Origin: Orobanche coerulescens
Taxonomy: Eukaryota; Streptophyta; Magnoliopsida; Lamiales; Orobanchaceae
Assembly (NCBI GenBank): GCA_033398695.1
Contig: CM065818.1
Span: 56,142,001-56,206,000 of the forward strand
Reading direction: 5' to 3'
Length of the DNA: 64,000 nucleotides
Numbering within the stretch: position 1 is the first letter of the stretch; each line of letters begins with the position of its first letter. A model generated the notes under the pieces. It was given only the letters and a program-made list of their open reading frames with translations. It was not told the origin of the DNA and made no database searches. Below are positions 49,801 through 59,225 of this stretch, piece by piece. The position numbers and the translations under genes were made by a program.

Positions 49801-50381
49801 CGATAGCTCGATCGGCAAATGGAATTGCGGCCCATACTCCTTAATGTCTCAATGATCTCTTTAAATACCGCCTCCCGTATGTAAAGATTCACTTGACGTG
49901 TAACAAAACGCAATGTAGGTCTCTTCCATACGCAACTACCGCAATATGGACATACAACTCATAAGAATATGATAAAATGATTAAGAGAACGAAAAAAATT
50001 TGCCTTGCACACGATCGCATGCACACGATCGATGCCCGTCGTGTGAAGACCATCGTGTGCCACACGACGGTTCACACGACGGGAAACGATCGTGTGCTGC
50101 GATCGTGTGCAAGGCAGAGCTTTTGCACTTCTAGCACACGACGGCACACACGATCGACGACCGTCGTGTGTAGCCATCGTGCCCACGAAAGACCATCGTG
50201 TACACGATGGTCTCATCTTCTTCAGCACGATCGTGGGAAGATGAACAACCGTCGTGGCACGATCGTGTGTGAATGAAAATACACTAACCGGAGGCTCATT
50301 GACGAATTGCTCTTCAGATGGAGTGTCACTAGCGGAACTTCTGGCGTCTTCAGATTCTCTGTGGTAGTCGGAGGTCGACAT
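46852..50381 (-). pseudogene. DUF1985 - C48 (ULP1-like) peptidase gene of the MULE
   Basis: Exon 1 is 50381-50289 (MSTSDYHRES...). After an array-filled intron comes a DUF1985-like region (about 49935-49085, with HSFTARDFALITGL and FEQWDMFPWGSYAF) with frameshifts. Then three clean phase-0 exons follow: 48998-47652 (449 codons, low-complexity His/Gln/Ser-rich middle), 47571-47407 and 47283-46852. The last encodes the cysteine-peptidase core: His before VTIKID, Asp in LYDS, and Gln..Cys in QNDNHSCGPF. The Trp codon after the His is a TAG stop at 47242-47244. C48 enzymes cleave SUMO-like proteins. DUF1985 is, as I recall, the domain of VANC anti-silencing proteins. The stop and DUF1985 damage suggest a dead copy. 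Confidence 0.8.
50000..50275. repeat. CACGATCGTG array 5 in the first intron of the peptidase gene
   Basis: CACACGATCG, CGATCGTGTG and CACACGACGG sites are dense between the exon 1 donor (GTTAGT at 50288-50283) and the acceptor GGTAG near 49936. As with the transposase, the palindromes are placed in an intron close to the gene's 5' part. Confidence 0.7.
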
Positions 50382-50647
50382 TTTCTGGCCGGCGAAGGGT
50401 TTCACGACGGGAGACTTTTTTTGCAGAGAGGAGAGTTTTTTGGAATATTGAGTTGTGGGACCTTTTTTTATTGTTGTTTCGTTTTAATAATCTTCCTTTT
50501 TCTTTTTTAGTTTTTTTTCCTCTTATTGGTAGACTTTAAGGGTAATAAAGTCTTTTAACACATTTTGGTATCAAAAACTTATAGTTTTATGAATGGGGAT
50601 ATATAACTTGTTACTTTTATGTTTTGGTACTAAAAAAGAGAGATCCC

Positions 50648-50658
50648 TAAATCTATTT
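50648..50658. repeat. Target-site duplication of the MULE, right
   Basis: TAAATCTATTT follows the right terminus and matches 40411-40421 except at one base. Confidence 0.8.
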
Positions 50659-51722
50659 AGAACGCACACTATAAATGCGATTAGCGTGCGCTTTAGAAAA
50701 TTTTCCATATCCGAATTCAGAGTTTAAATTAAGTAAGATTTTTCTTATTTCACTATTTATTTTTGAAGTAAAAGTCACTTTTTTTATTTAGAATATAAAA
50801 ATTTAGATAGTGTGAAAGATTTTTAAAATGGTATATTCGAGTTATTAGAAAATAGAACCGATAAGTAAAAATCTTTCTCAAAATTCTTTCAAACATGACA
50901 AGGGGATTAACGGCAGTAACATTTTTCAGTGTATCTCAAGACGCTTCAGAACACAATTCTCAAATACCGTCACAAGGTTTTACTTAAAAATACCAGGCCG
51001 GCTCGCTAAAATTCATACCACTTTTCAAAATCTGCAATACACCGCCATTTGATCGCACCGTCAAAATATTTTCGAAAACCGATTTTCCAAAATACACTTG
51101 GGTCTAAGAAATTTTAGGAAATCATTTTCAAACACAAACGCAGTGGATACAATCACTAATAGGAACACATTGGTTGTAAACAACAACAATTAATCAATCA
51201 CAACACATGCCCATACGGCAATCAAAATCACTAGTTCAACAACCACAACTCGAGAACACTAAGTTCAACATACGTCAAACCATCTCTCCAAGTTTAACGG
51301 CATAATAACTAATGAACATTAATTCGAACACATGCAGAAACCATCTATATGAGTTATCAATCAACTCTAATACCAATACACCTATCGAATGACATTAATG
51401 TTTCAAGTTTTCACATCATACTACACCACTCGATGTCAAATCCATCAATACATCTAGTTCATTATACACGTAATATACCACAAGTATCAAATACGAATTC
51501 CATCTACATGACACGCATGTAAACAGAGTCATGAAGCACAGATAATACACATAAAATAGGAGACTTACATTCACAGGTTTACGATACTAATCACGGCCGA
51601 CAACTCAGACGACGCATCGTGATACGATTCAGTTAGACAAAATCCCACAAGACAAGACTCAACAATACTCGACTTGACCCGATAGCCTAGGTTTCCATAA
51701 CCTAAGCTCCGATACCATATTC
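50659..51722 (-). mobile_element. Family C internal region 2, last part
   Basis: This is the non-coding 5' leader side of the C element, collinear from about 51112 with 27351-27990. The primer site (GATACCATATTC on plus, with one changed base in CTCCGATACC) ends just before LTR copy 2 at 51723. No gene is visible. Confidence 0.8.
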
Positions 51723-52738
51723 TGTAACACCCCCAACAACCCATTTGGGAATATTACAGTGCCGCAGACCCTCTTCAGAGATCTACTAGGCTAGATACCA
51801 ACACAAGACATCTTATCTTATGCCAACCTGGATACAAGTGAAACAGTAGACCGATTTGGACTTTCATAAATATGTATAATGTGAACAACATATACAACTC
51901 TGTCCAGAAACTCATACCTGCACAGGGGTCAAAATACAAGAACACTCGCATAAGACAGGAGAATAATACAACGGAAAGAATAATACAATTCGACCATGTC
52001 GAATACCAATACTGGCCCTCATGTGATTAGTATCATTTATCTTCCATCATCCTTCGTACCAATCCCATGGTTTTGCTTCCCAAGAATCTGCATGTACCTG
52101 AATGCAATACAAACATCCACCCCCAGTTACTCGGGAGTTAGCAAAATTCCACTATTTTGCGAGTACAAGTATAAAGTGCAATTACGAGCCACACACATCA
52201 TATTCTAAGAATATAATAATTTGAATAACCATCGAGTCAAAACACAGCGATAGATTTTCCGAGATGTTTTATTTGAAAAAGATAGTCCAAAGCCTTGAAA
52301 GGCAGTAATAAAATAAGTAAACAACTTGTAAAGCATTTAAAAGATATCGGGTGTTTGCAGAAAAATACATTTAGGATTTAGGAATCATCATCTTTACGAA
52401 ATTCCACTATAGGGCCACAACTCGAAGATTTATTTTCCCAAATTAATAATCCGACAATAAATTACGGGGTCCACGACCCTAACATCCATATCAATCATAA
52501 TAATAATAAATTACGGGGTCTATGACCCAAACGTCAATCTCAATCATACGCCCAAAGGTTATTCTCGCCCCATGCGAACAAGCATGAACCTCGGAGCTTC
52601 TACATGCGTACCCGAGTGAATAAACCAATGGTAATCAAATGAAAGATCCATACCTCATGATTAACCGTGGATTCGTGCTATAAACTATTATCCCTCAGAG
52701 GACTCGAAGCCCATCTCTGAGTGGTTAACACACATCAC
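51723..52738 (-). repeat. Family C LTR copy 2, left part
   Basis: It starts TGTAACACCCCC and is collinear with 27991-28999. It is interrupted by element E after CACATCAC. ATCAC (52734-52738) is the left target duplication of E. Confidence 0.9.
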
Positions 52739-53133
52739 TGATAAGTGTCAATTTTATACACTTATCCGTGATTAATATTGATATATTTCAACCATAATTA
52801 TGATCTAGTCTACTCGTTTTTGTTTGAATTAATTAATTTTTAATAATTTTATTTTTATAGGATGAAGATGTAAATTTAGCCTTAATCGGATTGAATTACT
52901 GATTTACTAAATAAATAACATGTTTATAAAATATTCTATTTATTGAGTTTTTATGTATTCATGTTTTAGGTCTTTCCGAGATGAGTTCGGCAGTCTTTCC
53001 GGATTCAAAATCAGAGTTTTATATCAAAAGTTATCATCTGAAGAAGATTTGGGGCAAAAACGCGAAGTCTAAGAAATTCTGGGCTGAAAACGTAACTCAC
53101 AAAGCAACCAGTGTACAAAAATCCGAAGCAATA

Positions 53134-53211
53134 TTACGGCCGTAACATCTGAAAGTTACGGCCGTAAGACCTCAATGTTACGGCCGTAACATCTGAAAGT
53201 TACGGCCGTAA
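53134..53211. promoter_or_regulatory. TTACGGCCGTAA palindrome cluster, E 5' LTR
   Basis: Four perfect 12-bp palindromes are spaced 18-26 bases apart in U3. The 3' LTR has two (58068-58079, 58090-58101). The related LTR of E2 has three at 61692-61747, one of them mutated. Copy number varies by duplication of a spacer-plus-palindrome unit. Confidence 0.7.
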
Positions 53212-53340
53212 GTCTTGACAGATTATTGATCATTGTCTAATTTTTTTATACTTTTGGTCTATTATTGAGGGGATGGCTGGCATTGATCCGATCTAATGTA
53301 ATAATACTGGAGTTTTGGAGCTATTAGATTACTTTAAGTG

Positions 53341-53350
53341 TATAAATAGA
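53341..53350 (+). promoter_or_regulatory. TATA box of the E 5' LTR
   Basis: TATAAATAGA lies 602 bp into the LTR and is conserved at 58231 and 61876 in the other E-family LTRs. It marks the probable U3/R transition. Confidence 0.65.
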
Positions 53351-54341
53351 CCCCTTAGATCCATCATTAAAGATGATTCATCTTATATTTTCTCACTTTG
53401 TAATACTTTTTCTTTTTGTGTGAAGAACACACATGTGTTCTTGAGTGATTTGTGTAAGTGTGGTTTAGTTTATGTTGTTGAGGGAGATTATTGCTTCTCT
53501 CTCCTTTATCTACTAAGGGAGTTAGGATCAATTCTTTCCCTTTTTCAACTATTAATAACCACTCAAGCTTGTAATATATTGAATAAACACTTCATGGGCT
53601 AAGTTATCCTTAGTTGGGATTATAAACAAGGTTTGTCATGTTATTTAAGTTTGTATAAAGATCTATTATGGATTACTTATTATTGTGTGTGATTTTCATT
53701 GTTTAACAATCTTTATTTATTTGGCCAGTAAATGATGATACTTATGGTCTTCATATGTTTCGAAAGAAAATATGTTTGATTAGATCAAATGATCTTCACT
53801 CTAAGTTATTCTAGGGGTTAGAAATATACCTCTAGACCTTAGATTATTCTTTGAGTTATTTTCATAAAACCTAATGTTATGTATTGAATCCAATCAATAT
53901 AGAAATGTAGTGGGTTGATTCAATATATAAGGGGCGTTTTGACATTCGAAAGAGGAATCGTCTTTTTAAGGAAAATCGAATCTACACAACATAATAAGTA
54001 AATACATCTTATGATCTCCTATACATCTTCTATAACTAATAATAAACTAAGTTTGTAATCCCAACTATCTCATTTTACTTTTTATTAATAAATTATTAGT
54101 GCAATCTTTTATTTCCTTAAATTTTAAAACTATTATTGAATTTTCCTTGCAATTGTCAAACCAAAAATTTAAATTGTGTGTTACACCCATCTAAATCTCT
54201 ATAACAAATAGATAAAGTGTATAATTCAATATATAACCTAACTTCCTCGTGGGATCGATAAACCGGACTCAAAAAGTCCACTTACTACTTGATATGATAT
54301 CGTGCACTTGCGATAGTTACACTAAAGACGTGTCAAGTTTT

Positions 54342-54358
54342 TGGCGCCGTTGCCGGGG
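54342..54358 (+). other. Primer-binding site of element E (tRNA-Asp)
   Basis: TGGCGCCGTTGCCGGGG lies six bases after the LTR and is complementary to the 3' end of plant tRNA-Asp. This is typical of Athila/Tat-type Ty3 elements. The identical site in E2 starts at 62884. Confidence 0.88.
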
Positions 54359-54569
54359 AAGTATAAGTGTTATTTTTGAAATCTTACATTTTAAACTATT
54401 GTTATAGATACAATTTCTCGACGTTGTAACTTAGTACTCAATTGTGTTTGTCCGGTCAAGTGGCGGATAACAGTACTCCGTAACTATTAAAGTCGGATTT
54501 TTCAGTTTCCCACAACTGATATTTTTAGATATTTTTTTTTCCTTTTATTTTTATTTTATTTTTTTTATC

Positions 54570-55115
54570 ATGGAAGAAACTTTGAATAGTATTGAAAAGA
54601 TATTTCCCTTTCGTAGCAAAAAAGTAATTTTAAAAATTTACAAGACAAGACTTGAAAGGATTAGGTTGCTTATGAATAAAAGCATACCTTTTGATATTAG
54701 ATTCATTATTGAAGCCAAAGTGAGAATAGCAGGTGAATTCACAGAGATACCTACTAGATTTTTACTAGGGGTTGGAAAAAGTTCATATGCTAAGAAACGA
54801 CGAGCAAAAATAATAGCCGTTTGCTATAAATGTGCTAGATGGAACTGTAATTTAAAATGTCGATCTTTAGGAATTCCATCTACAAACAAAGAAGATAAAA
54901 TTCAGTTCATTAAGGATGGTCTGAATAAAGAGAATTTAGATAATATCGAAATTTCTCTTGACACGCATCCTAGTGGATTCGTACATTACGGAATTCGATG
55001 TTTGTGGAATAATTTCAAACCAGAATATGAACAACGTCTTGGGAATCTGACGTTAAAAGACCCTGTTTGCCAATTTGTAAGAAAATTGGATGGGAAGCTT
55101 CTCCCCGACTCATAG
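54570..55115 (+). CDS. Basic Cys-rich protein resembling plant-virus nucleic-acid-binding protein
   Basis: This is an intact 181-residue frame starting at the first ATG after a T-rich leader. Residues 1-36 are Lys/Arg-rich. Residues 40-55 read PFDIRFIIEAKVRIAG. Residues 70-80 form a basic patch (KSSYAKKRRAK), followed at once by CYKCARWNCNLKC (Cys85, 88, 93, 97). A hydrophobic/polar segment, a basic patch, then a C4 finger is the layout of the small cysteine-rich nucleic-acid-binding proteins of carlaviruses and relatives, which act in RNA binding and silencing suppression. The loop between the Cys pairs is shorter here. Residues 105-181 match nothing I know. It lies 310 bp upstream of the LOG gene in the same orientation. 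The viral origin is a hypothesis from motif order; a gag-like or host zinc-finger origin remains possible. Confidence 0.6.
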   Translation: MEETLNSIEKIFPFRSKKVILKIYKTRLERIRLLMNKSIPFDIRFIIEAKVRIAGEFTEIPTRFLLGVGKSSYAKKRRAKIIAVCYKCARWNCNLKCRSLGIPSTNKEDKIQFIKDGLNKENLDNIEISLDTHPSGFVHYGIRCLWNNFKPEYEQRLGNLTLKDPVCQFVRKLDGKLLPDS

Positions 55116-55335
55116 AAGGCGTTTAAGCCATTTCTGAATGTAAAATCAGAGGAAGATGTGAGCCACAATCACAACTACTGTACATACACGTAAGTATCTT
55201 TTATTTTTACCGTATGGTGAGATTTTCTGAATAAAAAATGTGATACGCGATAAATGCATTCATTATTCTATTGAGTAGTTGAAGGGAAATTAACGCAATC
55301 ACAGATTTGTTAAATATTTTTACCTTATTTTTCTT

Positions 55336-55347
55336 CTATAAATAAAC
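55336..55347 (+). promoter_or_regulatory. TATA-like box upstream of the LOG-like gene
   Basis: CTATAAATAAAC lies about 85 bases before the LOG start codon. It is followed by a pyrimidine-rich leader (TTTTCTCTCTTTCTCTC), a common plant 5' UTR composition. The gene may therefore have its own promoter in addition to the LTR. Chance occurrence in AT-rich DNA is possible. Confidence 0.4.
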
Positions 55348-55425
55348 ATTGTGCTTGTTTATTTTATTCATCCCTCAAACTTGTACTTTTCTCTCTTTCT
55401 CTCAAATAAGTTTCTTTTCAAAAAA

Positions 55426-56082
55426 ATGGAATCGTCATCTTCCACAAAAAGATTTAACCCAGTCTGCATTTTTGGTGGAGCTAGTTATGGAACAGAGGCA
55501 TGCTTTACTGAAGCAGCCCACAACTTGGGTCGTACCTTAGGAGAAAAATGCATTCATGTAGTTTACAGAGGAGGAAGTCTAGGATTAATGGGACGCGCTG
55601 CTGCTTCTGCCTATATAGAAGGAGTAAGAGTGTTGGGAGTAATTCCAAAACCTCTGGCTGAAAGTAAAATCACCGGGGCAACTATTGGAGATGAGTTTAG
55701 AGCTGTAAATATGCAAGATTGCATAACTCACGTGATGAATAATTCTGGCGCCTTTATCACCCTTGCCGGAGGTTTTGGCACTCTTGAGGAACTTTTTCAT
55801 GTGGTTACCAGAGCCCAGGTAACTGTTCATAAAAAACCAATAGGTCTGCTTAATGTCAATGGTTTCTTTGATGGTTTACTATGTTCCATCGACTACTCTG
55901 CTGAAAAAGGTTTTATTACCGAGCGTGCTAAACAAATCATAGTCATTGCAACAACACCAGAAGAACTAATCAATAAACTCATTGAATCTGTTCCTCAACC
56001 AGATCCAGCTCTAGCTAATATTGTCTGGATGGAGGATTTTACTGTGAGAAAACGAAAACTGGATTCATTCGTGTCCCTTTGA
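55426..56082 (+). CDS. LOG-like: LOG-family phosphoribohydrolase captured by a retrotransposon
   Basis: This intact intronless frame of 218 residues has the usual LOG length (about 210-220). The start MESSSSTKRF is chosen because the fold begins at NPVCIFGGAS; an in-frame upstream ATG would add 25 unlikely residues. Visible motifs are VYRGGSLGLMG (usual GGG), GVIPK, AGGFGTLEE at 114-122 (usual PGGxGTxxE), KPIGLLNVNGFFD, and a C-terminal RKRKLDSF tail. LOG enzymes release active cytokinin from its riboside 5'-monophosphate in the cytosol. Glu122 is kept, but Pro114 is Ala, Gly48 is Arg, and the MHxRK catalytic block reads MQDCI. Activity is therefore doubtful. Plant LOG genes normally have introns, so this looks like a retrocopy. 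It lies on the element's sense strand with a TATA-like box at 55337. Confidence 0.92.
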   Translation: MESSSSTKRFNPVCIFGGASYGTEACFTEAAHNLGRTLGEKCIHVVYRGGSLGLMGRAAASAYIEGVRVLGVIPKPLAESKITGATIGDEFRAVNMQDCITHVMNNSGAFITLAGGFGTLEELFHVVTRAQVTVHKKPIGLLNVNGFFDGLLCSIDYSAEKGFITERAKQIIVIATTPEELINKLIESVPQPDPALANIVWMEDFTVRKRKLDSFVSL

Positions 56083-56940
56083 TAACCCATGTCGGACCTC
56101 TTGTATTTTTAATTTCTGTCGTGTGTAAAAATCGTGCTAAATATTGATGGCAGCTTAAGGAGTTTCTTCTTGATCTCTTAACGCACATCTATTCGCGATT
56201 TATGTATTGTTATTTTATTGCTGTAATTTTTATTGTTTGTTTTTTATAAAAGCATTAATGGCAACGTAAGGTGACTCTTCGGACTTTCTTGAAGCGCATC
56301 TTAAAAATTGTGTTATACTTCCGAGTATATTTTTTTTTTTTGTTGTTGTTTGCCTCGTATATTTATTCTCTTGCAGATTCTAAAAGGCGTTAGCTCAAGC
56401 ATCAACTTTCATAACAGGGAGTATTCTGTTTTTCTCCCTTGCTTTTTATTTTATTTTATTTTTTTATTTTTTTTAAACTGAGGACAGTTTCTTTTTCAAG
56501 TTTGGGGGTGATGTGTTTTGATTATTTTGGTGTGTTTAACTTTAATTATTGTGGTGTGTTTTGATTATTTTTTGTTATTTGGCTTTCATTTTTTAGTGTA
56601 TATTTATATATATATATATTTATTTATTTATTTATTTATTTTGTTTTGTGAGATTTCTAGATCTGGCCATAACACCAATAATTTAGCTATATACAAGTTT
56701 CTAAAATCATTTTAAACGGTTAAAAATTTGTACATTCCAAAATTTTTTGAGCCTTAATCTCTCTTTCCAAGCCTTGTAGTTATCATATAAAATTGAGTCA
56801 TTCGTTACCTTGAGAAAAGAAAATCAGTCTATTGATGAAAAATAGAACTGAAATTTACTTAATTTGTGGAGTTTTTGATTTTTCATGCTTAACTAATAAA
56901 TGATTTTCTGCAAAAATTCTATTCCCAGAAAAAAATGTAT

Positions 56941-57195
56941 TAGTGAAAAGAGCTACACGTTAGCAAATAACGGTGTGAAAGCTAAAAAAAGATGGAAAAT
57001 GTCTTGGTGAAAAGAGTTACACGTTAGCAAATAACGGTGTGAAAGCTATCACTAAAAAAAGAGATGGAAATTGTGTTGGTGAAAAGAGCTACACGTTAGC
57101 AAATAATGGTGTGAAAGCTATCACCTAAAAAAATAGAAAATGTGTTGGTGAAAAGAGCTACATGTTAGCAAATAACGGTGTGAAAGCTGTCTCTA
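56941..57195 (+). repeat. Minisatellite in the E 3' region
   Basis: Four units of about 60-65 bp each contain GGTGAAAAGAGCTACACG and GTTAGCAAATAACGGTGTG. They lie downstream of the LOG gene in the 3' non-coding part. Spacer lengths vary by A-run differences. Confidence 0.85.
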
Positions 57196-57658
57196 AAAGG
57201 GATGTATATTATAAGCAGATTTGAATTAATTGGTGGCTGAATTTCAATACACTCAATTTCGTGAACAATCACGATATTTGATGACGTCGATGAAATTCTC
57301 TTTCATATTGAGTCGAAAAATAAATGAGTGATCGAGAGTAAAGGGAGTCATGTGTATCACGAGTGGGAAAGTAATAATCAACCTTTTGGGGGGAAACCTT
57401 GCATTTTGGAATTACATAAATAAAACCGTGTTTTAACTTCAAAATCATTAGTAGATTTATTTTAAATCTTGATTCATTTCTAGCTACTGTATAAAGCTGG
57501 TTATTGTGTAATAATAGCATTTTGATCTATTATCCTCTTTATATGTATAATTATTTTTTAATTTGTGTGTGTATTATTTTTCTTATTTTGTGTCTTATTT
57601 TTTATTTTTATCTTGAGCGTGAATAATAAAGAGTCTTGCTCGGGACTAGCAAGAATTC

Positions 57659-57671
57659 AAGTTTGGGGGTG
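57659..57671 (+). other. Polypurine tract of element E
   Basis: AAGTTTGGGGGTG lies immediately before the 3' LTR start at 57672. A near copy is at about 56500-56512. Confidence 0.8.
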
Positions 57672-59225
57672 TGATAAGTGTCAGTTTTATACATTTATCC
57701 ATGATTAATATTGATATATTTCACCCATAATTTTGAGCTAGTCTACTCGTTTTTGCTTTGAATTAATTAATTTTAAATAATTTTATTTTTATAGGATGAA
57801 GCTGTAAATTTAGCCTTAATCAGATTGTATTACTGATTTACTCAAGAAATAACATGTTTATAAAATATTCTCTTTATTGAGTTTTTATGCATTCATGTTG
57901 TAGGGCTTTCCGAGACGAGTTCGGCAGTCTTTCTGGATTCAAAATCAGAGTTATATATCAAAAGTTATCATCCGAAAAAGATTTGGGGCAAAAACGCAAA
58001 GTCTAAGAAATTCTGGGCTGAAAACGTAACTCACAAAGCAACCAGTGTACAAAAATTCGAAGCAATGTTACGGCCGTAACATCTGAAAGTTACGGCCGTA
58101 AGTCTTGACAGATTAATGATTATTGTCTAATTTTTTTATACTTTTGGTCTATTATTGAGGGGATGGCTGGCATTGATCCGATCTAATGTAATAATGCTGG
58201 AGTTTTGAAGCTATTAGATGACTTTAGGTGTATAAATAGACCCCTTAGATCCATCATTAAAGATGATTCATCTTATATTTTCTCACTTTGTAACACCTTT
58301 TCTTTTTGTGTGAAGAACACACTTGTGTTCTTGAGTGATTTGTGTAAGTGTGGTTTAGCTTATGTTATTAAGGGAGTTTATTCTTCTTTCTCCTTTATCT
58401 ACTAAGGGAGTTAGGATCAATTATTTCCCTTTTTCAACTATCAATGACCACTCAAGATTGTAATATGTTGAATAAACTCTTCATGGGCTAAGTTATCCCT
58501 AGTTGGGATTATAAACAAGGTTTGTCATGTTATTTAAGTTTGTATAAAGATCTATTATGGATTACTTATTATTGTGTGTGATTTTCATTGTTTTACCAAT
58601 CTTTATTTATTTGGCCAATAAATGATGATATTTATGGTCTTCATATGTTTCGAAAGAAAATATATTTGATTAGTATAAATGATCTTCACTCTAAGTTGTT
58701 CTATGGGATAGAAATATACCTCTAGACCTTAGATGATTCTTTGAGTTATTTTCATAAAACCTAATGCTATGTATTGAAGCCAACCAACATAGAAATATAG
58801 TGGGTTGATTCAATATATAAGGGGCATTTTGACATTCGAAAGAGGAATCGTCTTTTTAAGGTAAATCGAATCTACACAACATAATAAGTAAATACATCTT
58901 ATGATCTCCTATACATCTTCTATAACTAATGATGAACTCAGTTTGTAATCCCAATTATCTCATTTTACTTTTTATTAATAAATTATTAGTGCAATCTTTT
59001 ATTTCCTTAAATTTTAGAACTATTATTTCATTTTCCTTGCAATTGTCAAACCAAAATCTTAAATTGTGTGTTACACCCATCTAAATCTCTATAACAAATA
59101 GATAAAGTGTATAATTCAATATATAACCCAACTTCCTCGTGGGATCGATAAACCGGACTCAAAAAGTCCACTTACTACTTGATACGATATCGTGCACTTG
59201 CGATAGTTACACTAAAGACGTGTCA
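57672..59225 (+). repeat. Element E 3' LTR
   Basis: The LTR is 1,554 bp and collinear with the 5' LTR, but with two rather than four TTACGGCCGTAA palindromes. The TATA box is at 58231. It is followed by ATAAC (59226-59230), the right target duplication with one mismatch to ATCAC. This fixes E as a single insertion of 6,487 bp. Confidence 0.92.

Larger units (their letters stand above)
40422..50647. mobile_element. Mutator-like element (MULE) with DUF1985/C48 gene
   Basis: The element is 10.2 kb with inverted termini of about 100 bp (left starts GGGAATC, right ends GATCCC). Both contain AATACCAAAGCATAA-like and ATTCATAAAACTATAAGTTT blocks. TAAATCTATGT at 40411-40421 and TAAATCTATTT at 50648-50658 form the target duplication, with nine bases exact. 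Inside lie a plus-strand MULE transposase, a small minus-strand two-exon gene and a minus-strand DUF1985-C48 peptidase gene. Arrays of CACGATCGTG occupy the non-coding parts. MULEs with a C48 (ULP1-like) gene are known in plants as the Kaonashi/KIU type. Confidence 0.9.
52739..54335 (+). repeat. Element E 5' LTR
   Basis: The LTR is 1,597 bp, from TGATAAGTGTCA to ACGTGTCA. It contains four TTACGGCCGTAA palindromes at 53134-53211 and a TATA box (TATAAATAGA) at 53341, about 130 bases further on. It differs from the 3' LTR at several percent of sites and by a duplicated palindrome block. Transcription would run rightwards into the two internal genes. Confidence 0.92.
54336..57671 (+). mobile_element. 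Element E internal region carrying two foreign genes
   Basis: This 3.3 kb lies between the tRNA-Asp primer site and the purine tract AAGTTTGGGGGTG at 57659. It holds no gag, protease, polymerase or integrase. The first 90 bp match the leader of E2; the sequence then diverges into two sense-strand reading frames (54570-55115 and 55426-56082). The 3' half is non-coding retroelement DNA with an extra purine-tract-like CAAGTTTGGGGGTGATG near 56500 and a minisatellite. E is thus a non-autonomous element that swapped its own genes for others. Confidence 0.88.
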
